A stretch of 64,000 bases of DNA from Pseudomonas abietaniphila (GCF_900100795.1 NZ_FNCO01000002.1:372001-436000), one strand, 5' to 3'. Positions 1 to 9,598 are shown, counted from the first letter of the stretch. Program-made: numbers and translations. Notes: a model not told the origin generated them from the letters alone.

Positions 1-1212
1 AATGCCGTGTTTTCGTTTCCGCCGGCAGACATCGTCGGGCAGATCCTGAACTTCGGTTCATCGGCGCCGGTGGACGTGCAGATCGCCGGCAACAACCTGC
101 CCGCCAACTTCGCCTTCGCCAACACCTTGCTGCGCGAGATCCGTCGCGTCCCGGGCGTTGCCGACGCGCGTATCCAGCAATCCCAGCAATTGCCGACGTT
201 CAAGATCAACGTCGACCGGACTCGCGCGCAGCTGGTGGGTATCAGCGAACGCGATATCACCAACAGCCTGGTGGTCAACTTCGCCGGTTCGAGCCAGGTC
301 GCACCGACGTTCTGGCTGAACACGGCCAACGGCGTTTCCTACCCGATCGTCCTGCAAACCCCGCAGTACAGCCTCGACTCGCTGGCACAGCTGCACAACC
401 TGCCGCTGACATCGGCCACAGCGCCCGGATCGCCGGGAGCGGGGCAGATTCTTGGGGGACTGGCGTCGGTAGAACGTACCCACAGTAATTCGGTGGTGAG
501 CCAGTCCGATATCCAGCCGGTCGTGGAAGTGTTGACCTCGATCCAGGGCCGGGACTTGGGCGGTGTGGCCGCTGACATCCAGAAGATTCTCGCGGCGCAC
601 GCCAGTGAGATCCCGAAGGGCTCCAAAGTCACCCTGCAGGGGCAGGCGACCACAATGAACAACGCGTTCAGCGGCATGTTGTTCGGCCTGCTCGGCGCGG
701 TGGTGCTGATCTACCTGTTGATCGTGGTCAACTTTCAGTCCTGGAGCGACCCGTTCGTGATCATCACTGCGTTGCCAGCGGCCCTGGCCGGGATTGTCTG
801 GATGTTGTTCGTGACGCACACGCCGCTGTCGGTGCCCGCGCTGACGGGGGCGATCATGTGCATGGGTGTGGCCACAGCCAACGCCATTCTGGTCGTCAGT
901 TTTTGTCGGGAGCGTCTGGCTGAGCATGGCAATCCGGTGCTGGCCGCGCTGGAGGGCGGATTCACCCGGTTTCGCCCGGTTCTGATGACCGCGATTTCGA
1001 TGATCATCGGCATGGCGCCGATGGCGTTGAGCCTGGGTGAGGGGGGCGAGCAGAACGCGCCGCTCGGTCGCGCGGTCATTGGCGGGTTGAGTTTTGCCAC
1101 GGTCGCCACACTGTTCCTGGTGCCTATCATCTTCAGCCTTGTCCACGCCCGCGATGCTCGCTCTCGCGACCGCCACGCCACCGTGCAGACCAACGCAACA
1201 CAAGGGTTTTGA
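1..1212 (+). CDS. RND efflux permease, C-terminal part (left edge)
   Basis: The frame is open from the first base, so the gene begins outside the window; about 403 codons are visible. It is the inner-membrane pump subunit of a tripartite RND (HAE1-like) drug efflux system, using proton antiport to drive export from periplasm or membrane. The visible part starts in the second periplasmic porter region and ends with about five hydrophobic helices, including the helix with GVATANAILVV and the closing one with LFLVPIIFSL, typical of the last membrane segments of this family. The adaptor gene starts 2 bases after the stop codon and the outer-membrane factor follows, so the three form one operon. 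The order permease-adaptor-outer membrane factor differs from the usual adaptor-first order. Substrate cannot be read from the sequence. Confidence 0.93.
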   Translation, partial: NAVFSFPPADIVGQILNFGSSAPVDVQIAGNNLPANFAFANTLLREIRRVPGVADARIQQSQQLPTFKINVDRTRAQLVGISERDITNSLVVNFAGSSQVAPTFWLNTANGVSYPIVLQTPQYSLDSLAQLHNLPLTSATAPGSPGAGQILGGLASVERTHSNSVVSQSDIQPVVEVLTSIQGRDLGGVAADIQKILAAHASEIPKGSKVTLQGQATTMNNAFSGMLFGLLGAVVLIYLLIVVNFQSWSDPFVIITALPAALAGIVWMLFVTHTPLSVPALTGAIMCMGVATANAILVVSFCRERLAEHGNPVLAALEGGFTRFRPVLMTAISMIIGMAPMALSLGEGGEQNAPLGRAVIGGLSFATVATLFLVPIIFSLVHARDARSRDRHATVQTNATQGF

Positions 1213-1213
1213 C

Positions 1214-2419
1214 ATGCTTACTGACACTCCTGTAATTCATCCTCAACCGCGCCGCAGTGCCGGACGCGCAAGACTCGGCCTGTTGGTCGCGCTGCTGGCG
1301 GTGGTCGCCATCGTCGCGGTCGGTATCGGTGTGCGCGCCAACGAGTCGAAGGACCTGAAAACCTGGACCGACACACAGGCGCTGCCCAGTGTGATTCTGG
1401 TCAGCCCGGTCGCAGCCGCCCAAGGTGCCGCGCTGGTTCTGCCGGGCCGTCTGGAAGCCTGGTCGCGGGCGGCGATCTTTGCTCGGGTCGGGGGTTATCT
1501 GAAGTCCTGGAAGGCGGACATTGGGGCGAAGGTCAAGGCCGGTCAGTTGCTTGCCGAGATCGATACGCCCGAAGTGGATCAGCAACTGCTCCAGGCCCGC
1601 GCCGATCTGGCCGCTGCCAAGGCCAACGCCTCACTGTCCCAGACCAGCGCCAAACGCTGGCAGGCGATGCTGGCGTCCGACTCGGTGTCGAAGCAGGAAG
1701 TCGACGAACGTAACGGGGATCTGGCCGCCAAACAGGCGCAGGTCATGGCCGCCCAGGCCAACGTCGAGCGACTGACCGCGACCCAGGGTTTTCAACGCCT
1801 GACCGCGCCGTTCGATGGTGTCGTCACCGCGCGTTCGACCGATGTCGGTGCTTTGATCAACGTCGGCAGCAGCACCAGCGGTCAGGAGCTGTTCGCCGTA
1901 TCGGACGTCAGCCGCCTGCGTGTTTACGTGCAGGTGCCGCAGTCCTATGCGCCGCAGATCAAGGTGGGCACCGACGCACGGCTGAGCGTGCCTGAGTACC
2001 CGGGCGAACCCTTCAAAGCAACTGTGATTGCGTCGGCCGATTCGGTGAACGCGGCCTCGGGCAGCACGTTGGTGCAGCTTCAGGTCGATAACCCGGCAGG
2101 TCGTCTGTTGCCGGGTGCGTACACCAGCGTGCGTTTCGACCTGCCGGTACAACCCAATGTCGTGCGTTTGCCGGCCAGTGCCTTGCAGTTCGATGACCGT
2201 GGCATGCGTGTCGCGACGCTCGATCAACACGATCATGTGCTGTTCAAGACCGTCACCATTGCACGGGACTTCGGTGACACCGTCGAAATCGGCTCAGGCG
2301 TCACGGCAGCGGATCGAGTCATCGATACACCGCCCGATGGTTTGAGCGATAACGACCCTGTTCAGGTATCAAAACCTGCAGCGGCGAACACTGTCGCCGA
2401 GGCGAAACCTCATGGTTAA
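1214..2419 (+). CDS. RND efflux periplasmic adaptor (MFP/HlyD family)
   Basis: Membrane fusion protein of 401 residues that should link the permease just upstream to the outer-membrane factor just downstream. A membrane anchor lies at about residues 18-37 (LGLLVALLAVVAIVAVGIGV), followed by a lipoyl half-motif (KADIGAKVKAGQLLAEIDTP), a coiled-coil hairpin rich in Ala and Gln (about 110-175), the second lipoyl half (FQRLTAPFDGVVTARSTDVG) and beta-barrel segments. An open frame extends further 5', but the ATG at 1214 sits right behind the permease stop, preserves the membrane anchor and is the sensible start. The C-terminus overlaps the next gene by 8 bases, which suggests translational coupling. 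Confidence 0.93.
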   Translation: MLTDTPVIHPQPRRSAGRARLGLLVALLAVVAIVAVGIGVRANESKDLKTWTDTQALPSVILVSPVAAAQGAALVLPGRLEAWSRAAIFARVGGYLKSWKADIGAKVKAGQLLAEIDTPEVDQQLLQARADLAAAKANASLSQTSAKRWQAMLASDSVSKQEVDERNGDLAAKQAQVMAAQANVERLTATQGFQRLTAPFDGVVTARSTDVGALINVGSSTSGQELFAVSDVSRLRVYVQVPQSYAPQIKVGTDARLSVPEYPGEPFKATVIASADSVNAASGSTLVQLQVDNPAGRLLPGAYTSVRFDLPVQPNVVRLPASALQFDDRGMRVATLDQHDHVLFKTVTIARDFGDTVEIGSGVTAADRVIDTPPDGLSDNDPVQVSKPAAANTVAEAKPHG

Positions 2420-3869
2420 GCACAGCCTGCTGTTCATCGCCATGTTGGGCGTGGGCGCGTGTTCCTTGGCACCCCATTACAAGGTGCCCGAGACACCGGT
2501 TTCCGCGCAATACAAAACCCGGGGCGCCTGGGACGTGGCCACGCCCAACGACCAGATCAGCCGCGATGGATGGTGGCGTGTGTATCACGATTCGCAACTC
2601 GATGCGCTGCAACAGCAGTTGCTGTCAAACAACCCGAATCTGAGTGCGGCGCTGGCGCACTACGCTCAGGCGCAGGCGTTCGTGGCGCAGGTGAATTCGG
2701 CGCTGCTGCCGACGGTCAAGGGCTTCGGCAACGGCCAGCGTATTCGCCAGTCGGACACGCGACCTTTGCGATCAACGACCACCGACAACGTCTACAACTC
2801 CGGCACGCTGGGGTTGCAGGTCGATTACGAAGTGGATTTGTGGGGCCGTGTGCGTGACTCGGTGAACGCAGGAACCGATGAAGCGCAGGCCTCACTGGCA
2901 GACTTGGCGTCGGTACGCCTGAGCCTGCAAGCACAACTGGCGGACAGCTACATACGCTTGCGTGGGCTGGACCAGCAAACCCGGTTGCTCGAGCAAACGA
3001 CCGAGGCGTTCAGCAAGGCGGTCAACTTGACTCAGGGCCTGCATGACGGCGGCATCGTCTCGGGACTCGACGTCGCACGCGCCCATTCGCAGTTGTCCTC
3101 GGCCAGATCGCAGCTCAAACAGAACACCGTGCAGCGCGCTTTGCTTGAACACAGCATCGCCGCACTGACCGGCGCCTCGGCGTCGCAATTCAGCATCACG
3201 CCGTCGACCGAGGCATTGCCGCTACCGGTTGTGCCGACCGGCGTTCCGTCGACGCTGTTGCAGCGCCGGCCGGATATTGCTGCAGCCGAGCGTCGAATCG
3301 CGGCTGCGAACGCACGAATCGGCGTCGCACGCAGTGCGTTCTTCCCGACCCTGACGCTGAGTGCGCAAGGCGGGTACCAGAGCGACGAGTTCGCCCACCT
3401 GTTGAGCGCACCCAACCTGTTCTGGGCCATTGGCCCTGCGTTGGTCACGACTGTTTTTGACGGTGGCTTGCGACAGGCTCAGGTGGACGCTGCGAAGGCT
3501 GCGACCGACGAGGCGGGTGGCAAGTACCGGGCGCAGGTGCTGGCGGCATTCGAACAGGTGGAGGACAACCTGGCGATCATCGACGGCCTGGGTTCGGCAC
3601 TGGAAGATCAACGTGCCGCAGCCGACGCGGCGCACTACAGCGAAGACCTGTCCCTGGCGCGTTACAAGCAGGGTGCGGTGGGTTATCTGGACGTTGTGGC
3701 CGCGCAGACTGCTGCATTACAGGCACAGCGCAGCGTGCTCGATCTGCAAACCCAGCAACTGGCTGCCAGCGTGGGATTGGTGAAGGCGTTGGGCGGGGGC
3801 TGGACTTCGGCCGACTTGGCGGTTGACGCGACATCGCAGGAGGCCAGACCCGCAGCACGGGTTAGATGA
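2412..3869 (+). CDS. RND outer-membrane factor, NodT-family lipoprotein
   Basis: Outer-membrane channel subunit (TolC/OprM superfamily, NodT type), 485 residues. It begins with a lipoprotein signal (hydrophobic stretch, then lipobox VGAC with the modified Cys at residue 17). Two homologous halves follow with the periodic, Ala/Gln-rich helices of the periplasmic tunnel; the sequence LLQRRPDIAAAERR in the middle is a family hallmark. It should be acylated, inserted in the outer membrane and docked on the adaptor encoded just upstream. The start ATG overlaps the adaptor's last codons. No clear terminator is visible after the stop. Confidence 0.94.
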   Translation: MVKHSLLFIAMLGVGACSLAPHYKVPETPVSAQYKTRGAWDVATPNDQISRDGWWRVYHDSQLDALQQQLLSNNPNLSAALAHYAQAQAFVAQVNSALLPTVKGFGNGQRIRQSDTRPLRSTTTDNVYNSGTLGLQVDYEVDLWGRVRDSVNAGTDEAQASLADLASVRLSLQAQLADSYIRLRGLDQQTRLLEQTTEAFSKAVNLTQGLHDGGIVSGLDVARAHSQLSSARSQLKQNTVQRALLEHSIAALTGASASQFSITPSTEALPLPVVPTGVPSTLLQRRPDIAAAERRIAAANARIGVARSAFFPTLTLSAQGGYQSDEFAHLLSAPNLFWAIGPALVTTVFDGGLRQAQVDAAKAATDEAGGKYRAQVLAAFEQVEDNLAIIDGLGSALEDQRAAADAAHYSEDLSLARYKQGAVGYLDVVAAQTAALQAQRSVLDLQTQQLAASVGLVKALGGGWTSADLAVDATSQEARPAARVR

Positions 3870-3972
3870 TGCGGTCTTCGGCCTCGAAGACGCTGTGCGG
3901 GTAATCCTGCGCCGCCTGGATCAGGTGCTGTCTGAAGACGTGCTCGCCGTGGTCAATCAACGAGTAGAGCAC
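3862..3972 (-). other. Short protein-like frame behind the aer gene
   Basis: A 36-codon frame with a GTG one base after the chemoreceptor stop codon. It ends in a protein-like sequence (LIDHGEHVFRQHL then DYPHSVFEAEDRII). It fills most of the gap between the convergent operons. It may be a tiny gene coupled to the receptor or the last piece of a lost gene; I do not recognise it. Confidence 0.25.
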
Positions 3973-3973
3973 C

Positions 3974-5539
3974 TCACCGGTTGAAGCGCTCCGCCAGGCT
4001 ATGAAGGTAATGCGCCATTTGTTCGAGTTCGCGGCTGATGCTTGAGCCCTGTTGGGCCTGTCCGGCGCTCTGATCGCACAGTTGGGCAATCCGGTTGATC
4101 TGCTGGTTAATGCTTTCGGCCACGTGGGTCTGTTCCTCGGAGGCAGACGCCATTTGCTGGCTCATGCCGGTGATCCGTGTAACGGCCTGACTGATACCGC
4201 TCAACGCCTGTTGCACGGCCTCGACGCTGGCCACGCTTTCCTGAGACATGGCTTGCCCTCGACTCGCGGTGGCCACCGCACGGGAGGCGCCTTCTCGCAG
4301 TTCGCCAATGATCCCTTGTATCTGTTCGGTCGAGGTTTGCGTGCGGGACGCCAGCGAGCGCACTTCGTCGGCGACCACGGCAAAGCCACGGCCTTGTTCG
4401 CCGGCCCTCGCGGCTTCGATGGCGGCATTAAGGGCCAGCAGGTTGGTCTGCTGGGCAATGGCGTTGATGACGTCGACCACGCTGCCGATCGACTGGGTCG
4501 CGGTCGCGAGCTCACCCACAGCCTCGCCGATCTCCGAGACCGAGTTGGCCATATGCCGAATGGCCAACAGGCTGTCGTCGGCCAACCCACGGCCCTGTTG
4601 CGCCAGCGTGTCGGCTTCGAGCGCCGCGTGCGCGGTGTTTTGGACGTTATGGGTGACTTCCTGAATGGTCGCCGCCATCTGGGTGATGGCGGTCGCGGAC
4701 TGATCGGTTTCGTTGCGTTGCTGATCCAGTGCTTCGGCTTGCAACAACGACAGGCTGGCTGACTGCCCGGCGCGCTGCTTGACCCCTTCGCCCGCGTCGA
4801 CAAGGCGGGTCAGGGCGGTCTGCAGGCGCGCTTCTTCGCTGAGCATCGCCAGGTCCAGTTGTGCCTGCGGACCGCGGTTATCGCTGTAGGTGAGGGCGAT
4901 CAGCGGGTCGGTGAAGGCTTTCGGGTGCTCGCTGAGTATCGTCTTCAGCGTCCGGTTCTGGCGCAGTTCCAGCGCCGCACTCAGTGCAATCAGGGTGAAC
5001 AGCATCACGGCGAACGAAAGGTGTTCGGCCAGCAGGTAGTTGCACAGCCCCAACACGACGGCGGCAATGATCAATGGCAGTTGGCGCAGCAGGTGATAGC
5101 GGGCCGTGCTAACGGCCGATACGGCGGATTTGCCTGCCCGAAGGCGTGCATACAAAGCTTCGGCGCGGCGGACCTGGTCACGGGTGGGCAAAGCGCGAAC
5201 GGATTCATAGCCGGCAATCTTGCCGTTCTCGTACACCGCGGTGACGTAGGCGCTGACCCAATAGAAGTCACCGTTCTTGCTGCGGTTTTTCACCACGCCC
5301 ATCCAGGGTTTGCCCTGCTTGATGGTCTCCCACATGTGGGCGAACACGGAGGGTGGCATGTCGGGATGGCGGACGAGGTTGTGCGGCTGACCGATCAGCT
5401 CCTCGCGGGTAAAACCGCTGAGGGTGACAAAGGCGTCATTGCAATAGGTGATATGGCTGCTGAGGTCAGTGGTGGAGATGAGGCGCTCGCTGGCTGCAAA
5501 GGTACGTTCCTGCTGTGTGACGGGCATGTTCAAACGCAT
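3974..5539 (-). CDS. aer: PAS-domain methyl-accepting chemotaxis protein, Aer type
   Basis: Aerotaxis/energy-taxis receptor of 521 residues. The N-terminus ([17 protein letters not shown], then [21 protein letters not shown]) is the FAD-binding PAS domain characteristic of Aer. A hydrophobic pair of helices follows at about residues 150-190 with almost no periplasmic loop, and then the cytoplasmic signalling domain with the conserved hairpin tip ([35 protein letters not shown]) that contacts CheA and CheW. Longer starts are open, but [14 protein letters not shown] matches the usual start of Pseudomonas Aer proteins, with a purine-rich AGGGAAGAG upstream. The gene stands alone between the efflux operon (convergent) and a small gene. 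Confidence 0.88.
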   Translation of the reverse strand: MRLNMPVTQQERTFAASERLISTTDLSSHITYCNDAFVTLSGFTREELIGQPHNLVRHPDMPPSVFAHMWETIKQGKPWMGVVKNRSKNGDFYWVSAYVTAVYENGKIAGYESVRALPTRDQVRRAEALYARLRAGKSAVSAVSTARYHLLRQLPLIIAAVVLGLCNYLLAEHLSFAVMLFTLIALSAALELRQNRTLKTILSEHPKAFTDPLIALTYSDNRGPQAQLDLAMLSEEARLQTALTRLVDAGEGVKQRAGQSASLSLLQAEALDQQRNETDQSATAITQMAATIQEVTHNVQNTAHAALEADTLAQQGRGLADDSLLAIRHMANSVSEIGEAVGELATATQSIGSVVDVINAIAQQTNLLALNAAIEAARAGEQGRGFAVVADEVRSLASRTQTSTEQIQGIIGELREGASRAVATASRGQAMSQESVASVEAVQQALSGISQAVTRITGMSQQMASASEEQTHVAESINQQINRIAQLCDQSAGQAQQGSSISRELEQMAHYLHSLAERFNR

Positions 5540-5667
5540 AAGACCGACTCTTCCCTGAATGACTGACATGGTGCCTGCCAGTAGGTGTAGCACAACATGT
5601 TCAGCTGCATGGGAACAGTGTGCAGCGGGCGTCCTTTCCCGCTTGCGGAGCAGTCACGCCGGCCGGT

Positions 5668-5895
5668 TCAGTTGCCGTCGGCGACCTTTCTTTCGATCTC
5701 GGCCGTCTTGCGATTGAGGTCTTCTACTTCCTGCTCTTTGACCCTGTTCGAGGACGGGGTGATGACTTCATCCACGGCGCGGGTGTCGTCATCAGGGTCT
5801 TGCAGATCACGCTCGACGACATTGACCGGTTTGCCGGACGCGTCGGTGGGCGGTGCATCGGGTTGAACGTGTGGGGTGCGGTCGTCATTGCTCAT
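5668..5895 (-). CDS. Small hydrophilic protein of unknown function
   Basis: A 75-residue, highly charged protein beginning MSNDDRTPHVQPDAPPTD and ending in an acidic/basic helix (KEQEVEDLNRKTAEIERK). It has no signal peptide, membrane segment or cysteine and is probably a small disordered-plus-helical cytoplasmic protein of a kind common in Pseudomonas. The ATG at 5895 was chosen over an upstream frame because a strong ribosome-binding site (GGAGG) precedes it by the right distance. No function can be assigned. Confidence 0.72.
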   Translation of the reverse strand: MSNDDRTPHVQPDAPPTDASGKPVNVVERDLQDPDDDTRAVDEVITPSSNRVKEQEVEDLNRKTAEIERKVADGN

Positions 5896-5998
5896 GTCGA
5901 TATCCTCCGGTGTGATAGGGGTTGGATAGCGGGGGCAGACACGAGTTCGAGGTTTTTGCGAGGCACGTTCTCGACGCGGCAACGATAAACGGCAGGCA

Positions 5999-6028
5999 GA
6001 AAAAAGCCCGCTGGGGAGAACGGGCTTA
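5999..6028 (-). terminator. Intrinsic terminator, leftward
   Basis: Stem AAGCCCG/CGGGCTT with a 10-base loop, followed on the minus strand by a run of six T. It lies downstream of the GntR-family gene that is read leftward, and upstream of the small 5668-5895 gene. Confidence 0.75.
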
Positions 6029-6162
6029 AAGAGGATCAAAAGGAGTAGGTGCAGACTGACCCTTATGGCGTGAATATTTTGTGAAAACCGATTTATAACT
6101 AATTCCCATTTAGGAGTAAGCGACGAACGGTCAAGCGTCGCTGAGGACGATGCCTATCTGGA

Positions 6163-6939
6163 TCACGAGGTTCGGGCCCCAGGGTTTTGCCAGAACGCCG
6201 GATCGGCGCTCTTCAACCGTTCCACCGCATTGTTGATATGGTTCAGCGCGGCATGTCGCGCGGCCTCGGGATCGCACGCTGCAATGGCGGTGTAGATCGC
6301 GAAATGTTCGACGCGAACGGTTTTGGCCATGTCCCGACGGCGTTCTTCGTTCGAGCGGGTAATGCGGATTGCCTCCTTGACGAACTGACCGATGAATTCG
6401 TGAAGGGAAGGGTAGAGCGGGTTTCCCGTGGCATGGGACACCGACAAATGGAAGGCCAGGTCTTCCTCTACACCGTCGCGCCCTTCGTGTTCGGCCAGAT
6501 CGATGGCCTTCAACGCGCGCTCGATCGCTTCCAGTTGCGCAGCGGTATGTCGTTGTGCAGCCAGCGCCGCGGCTTCCCCTTCGATACCGCGCCGCAATTC
6601 CGTGACCCGCAACACAGCCTCGATGGAGCCGGTCACGTCCAGATCGAGGGTGAATGCCTTGATATGCGCACCTTCGCAGACGACGGTGCCGCTGCCCTGA
6701 CGCACCTCGACGAGGCCCGCGGACTTGAGCCTTGAAATGGCTTCGCGAATGACCGTGCGGCTTACGCCATAGCGCTCGGACAGCACCGGCTCGGTCGGTA
6801 AACGTGAACCGGGCAGCGCTTCCCCGCTGGCGATGTGGGCTTTCAGCGCCGCGGTGACTTGATCGGCCAGCGTCCCCTTGGAGGCATCTTTCAAACTGGA
6901 CGAGGCGTTCGGTAACGAGGGTGGAGCGGGCTGGACCAT
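6163..6939 (-). CDS. GntR/FadR-subfamily transcriptional regulator
   Basis: DNA-binding regulator of 258 residues. The N-terminal winged helix (about residues 25-90) shows GSRLPTEPVLSERYGVSRTV and GLVEVRQGSGTVV, the classic GntR helix-turn-helix and wing. The C-terminal FCD effector domain carries spaced acidic and His residues (EDLAFHLSVSHATGNPLY, later HAALNHI) that bind metal and a carboxylic-acid ligand in this family. It is divergent from an MFS carrier and a DenD-type dehydrogenase and most likely represses them until a sugar-acid inducer appears. The ATG at 6939 is taken; a longer frame would begin with TTG. Confidence 0.88.
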   Translation of the reverse strand: MVQPAPPSLPNASSSLKDASKGTLADQVTAALKAHIASGEALPGSRLPTEPVLSERYGVSRTVIREAISRLKSAGLVEVRQGSGTVVCEGAHIKAFTLDLDVTGSIEAVLRVTELRRGIEGEAAALAAQRHTAAQLEAIERALKAIDLAEHEGRDGVEEDLAFHLSVSHATGNPLYPSLHEFIGQFVKEAIRITRSNEERRRDMAKTVRVEHFAIYTAIAACDPEAARHAALNHINNAVERLKSADPAFWQNPGARTS

Positions 6940-7010
6940 AACAATCTCGTGCGTCAAATCAGGGAACGTTACTGCATTTTGCCCAAGACGTCGTCCCTTC
7001 TACGCGCCTT

Positions 7011-7038
7011 GAATTCGTATGACGTATTATGTAACTTG
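7011..7038. promoter_or_regulatory. Candidate operator/promoter between the GntR and MFS genes
   Basis: AT-rich stretch (GTATGACGTATTATGTAAC core) in the divergent intergenic region. GntR/FadR proteins bind short AT-rich near-palindromes in such positions. It is placed by position and composition only. Confidence 0.3.
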
Positions 7039-7142
7039 TTTTTTCTGAACACGGCGTCGAATGCTGTTTCGTTTAGTGCTGCAACGCTTGGTTCTACCCA
7101 CATAACAACACCCCACTACAAAAACAAAGGGATGGGAAAGAG

Positions 7143-8453
7143 ATGAGTGAATCACTGGCTCAAGACGGCGTCAGTCCGGTCGTCGATGCTTCAGAAGACG
7201 CGGCCTATCGCAAAGCCGCCTGGCGGATTTTGCCGCTGCTGTTGCTCTGTTATTTGCTGGCCTACCTGGATCGGGTCAACGTCGGCTTTGCCAAGCTGCA
7301 AATGTCCGATGACCTGCATTTCTCTGAAGCGGTCTACGGCCTGGGCGCTGGGATCTTCTTCATCGCGTACTTTCTGGTGGAAATCCCCAGCAACCTGATC
7401 CTGCACAAGGTCGGCGCGCGACTGTGGATCGCTCGCATCATGATCAGCTGGGGTGTGATCTCCTCGTGCATGGCCTTCGTGACCACGCCGACGTCGTTCT
7501 ACGTCATGCGGTTCCTGCTGGGGCTGGCGGAGGCCGGTTTCTATCCGGGTGTCATCCTTTATCTGTCGTACTGGTTCCCGACCCACCGCCGCGGCAAGAT
7601 GTTCGCGATGTTCGCCACGGCCGTTCCCCTGTCCGGTCTGATTGGAGCTCCGCTGTCGGGCTGGCTGATGACCGCCTTCAACGGCGCCCATGGCTACGCC
7701 GGTTGGCAGTGGCTGTTTTTCATCGAAGGATTGCCTTCGATTGCTGTCGGTATCCTGGTGATCTTTTGCCTCAGCGACCGGATTTCCCACGCTGGCTGGT
7801 TGACTCAAGAACAGAAAACACTCCTGCAGTCGCGCATCGACGCCGAAACAAAGGGCCACGTCGCTCATAGCGTTCGGGAGGTTTTCCTTCAGCCGCGCAT
7901 GTGGCTGCTGACGGGCATCTACTTCTGCCTGATCGCCGGTTTTTATACCGTAGGTTTCTGGTTGCCGACCCTGGTTCGTCAAGCGGGTGTGACGGATGTC
8001 CTGCAGATCGGCCTGTTGACAGCGATCCCTTACGGCGCGGCCGTCGCCACTATGGTTCTGGTCTCACGCAACGCCGATCGACTGCGTGAGCGTCGCTGGC
8101 ATCTGGCGTTGACGGCCTTGGTTGGCGGTATTGGCTTGATCATCTCCGCGACCTGGAGTGACAACTTCACCGTTTCGATGATTGGCCTGACCCTTGGGGC
8201 AATGGGCGCGCTCAGCACCTTGCCGCTCTTCTGGCCGCTGCCGACCGCGTTTCTGGGTGGTACGGCTGCGGCTGCCGGTATCGCACTGATCAACTCGTGC
8301 GGCAACCTGGCCGGCTTTGTGTCGCCCTATCTGATGGGTTTTCTCAAGGACATGACGCAAAGCACCACTATCGGCATGTACGTCATGGCCAGCGCGCTGT
8401 TTCTCGGCGCGGCGCTGGTGTTTCGTATCCCCGCCAAACTTGTTAACCGCTGA
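7143..8453 (+). CDS. MFS transporter, anion:cation symporter (ACS) family
   Basis: Twelve-helix major facilitator of 436 residues resembling the ACS family (tartrate, phthalate, galactonate and related organic-acid/proton symporters). The N-terminal signature YLDRVNVGFAK between helix 1 and 2 is typical, as is the GLAEAGFYPGVILYLSYWFP segment around helices 4-5. It should import an organic or sugar acid. It starts after an AAAGAG-type ribosome-binding site and is followed 16 bases later by a DenD-like dehydrogenase, with a GntR regulator divergent, so uptake and first oxidation of a four-carbon sugar acid is the likely role. The exact substrate is inference. Confidence 0.9.
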   Translation: MSESLAQDGVSPVVDASEDAAYRKAAWRILPLLLLCYLLAYLDRVNVGFAKLQMSDDLHFSEAVYGLGAGIFFIAYFLVEIPSNLILHKVGARLWIARIMISWGVISSCMAFVTTPTSFYVMRFLLGLAEAGFYPGVILYLSYWFPTHRRGKMFAMFATAVPLSGLIGAPLSGWLMTAFNGAHGYAGWQWLFFIEGLPSIAVGILVIFCLSDRISHAGWLTQEQKTLLQSRIDAETKGHVAHSVREVFLQPRMWLLTGIYFCLIAGFYTVGFWLPTLVRQAGVTDVLQIGLLTAIPYGAAVATMVLVSRNADRLRERRWHLALTALVGGIGLIISATWSDNFTVSMIGLTLGAMGALSTLPLFWPLPTAFLGGTAAAAGIALINSCGNLAGFVSPYLMGFLKDMTQSTTIGMYVMASALFLGAALVFRIPAKLVNR

Positions 8454-8469
8454 GCATTAGGAGCTACTC

Positions 8470-9450
8470 ATGAATATTCTCGTGACCGGTGCGGCTGGCT
8501 TTCTGGGCCGTCGCCTGATCGAAGCACTCCTGCAGCGCGGCTCGTTGACCGATCGCCAAGGCGTCAAACAGATCATCCGCCGCATCGTGGCATTCGACGT
8601 GGTGCCGCTGAGCGGTATTGAGGATGAACGGGTGCAAGTGGTGTGTGGCGACATCGCCGACCCGCACGTGCTGAAAGGACTGGTCAGTGCCGAAACGGAC
8701 AGCGTGTTTCATCTCGCTGCGGTGGTGTCGAGTCAGGCCGAGCAGGATTTCGAGCTGGGCATGCGCATCAACTTCGCCGCCACGCACAATCTTCTGGAAC
8801 GAATCCGCAGCCTGGGTCATTGCCCCAAATGGGTAATGACCAGCTCAGTCGCGGTGTTCGGTGGGCAATTGCCTGCGCAAGTCGAAGACGACCAGGTGTG
8901 GGCACCGCAGAGTTCTTATGGCACGCAGAAGGCGATGAACGATCTGCTGCTCGCCGACTACAGTCGCCGGGGTTTCGTTGACGGGCGCAGCCTGCGCATG
9001 CCGACCATCGTTGTGCGCCCCGGTAAGCCTAATTTGGCGGCGTCGAGCTTCGCCAGCGGGATTATCCGCGAACCGCTCAACGGGCAGGAGAGCGTCTGCC
9101 CGGTGCCGCTTGAGACCCGTTTGTGGTTGATGTCTCCCGCTCAGGCGATCACCAATCTGATTCACGGTCATGAACTCACGGATGAGCAATTGAAGGCGGG
9201 CAGGGTGATCAACATGCCCGGCCTGTCGATCACCGTTGAGGACATGATCGGTGCGTTGCGCCGCACGGCCGGTGATGCGGTGGTCAGCCGCATTCGACTG
9301 GAGCGCAACCCTGCGATCGAGAAAATCGTCGGGTCGTGGCCGGGCTCGTTTACGGCCAGATATGCGAAGGGCCTGGGCTTTACCGCTGACCATGATTTTG
9401 CCGATGTGATCGGACAATTCATTGCGGAGTACCCACCGCAAGGCGCCTGA
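8470..9450 (+). CDS. denD: D-erythronate dehydrogenase-like NAD-dependent epimerase/dehydratase-fold protein
   Basis: Extended short-chain dehydrogenase of 326 residues. The Rossmann motif GAAGFLGRRL lies at the N-terminus, with DIADP and FHLAAVVSSQAEQDF typical of extended SDRs. The active-site Ser (TSSVAVFGG) and YGTQK (Tyr-x-x-x-Lys) are present, followed by SLRMPTIVVRPGKPN. The overall sequence matches the DenD family, which oxidises D-erythronate to the 2-oxo acid. In known pathways DenD works with OtnK/DtnK kinase, OtnC aldolase and OtnI isomerase; none of these is in the window, so the pathway here is either completed elsewhere or the enzyme is used differently. It is probably co-transcribed with the upstream MFS gene. 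Confidence 0.82.
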   Translation: MNILVTGAAGFLGRRLIEALLQRGSLTDRQGVKQIIRRIVAFDVVPLSGIEDERVQVVCGDIADPHVLKGLVSAETDSVFHLAAVVSSQAEQDFELGMRINFAATHNLLERIRSLGHCPKWVMTSSVAVFGGQLPAQVEDDQVWAPQSSYGTQKAMNDLLLADYSRRGFVDGRSLRMPTIVVRPGKPNLAASSFASGIIREPLNGQESVCPVPLETRLWLMSPAQAITNLIHGHELTDEQLKAGRVINMPGLSITVEDMIGALRRTAGDAVVSRIRLERNPAIEKIVGSWPGSFTARYAKGLGFTADHDFADVIGQFIAEYPPQGA

Positions 9451-9598
9451 TTTTCCCGTGTTCAGATGTCGCCTCGCCGTATAGGTTGGGGCGCTCAAAC
9501 GTGCTCTAATCACCCCCACTCGAACGGGGGAACGGCCTGCAGTGTCATGCTGAAGTGTCCACGCTCCCGATACCCTCCGGTTTTTGCATAGGGCTGTC

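Noticed and set aside
58..1227. Long open frame on the minus strand opposite the RND permease
   Set aside because: Arg/His/Gln-rich shadow of a GC-rich gene; the plus strand carries an obvious RND protein.
4052..5566. Long plus-strand frames opposite the chemoreceptor
   Set aside because: No recognisable domain; the minus strand encodes a full Aer-type receptor.
9511..9530. CCCCC/GGGGG hairpin after the denD gene
   Set aside because: Short stem, no T run; not enough to call a terminator.
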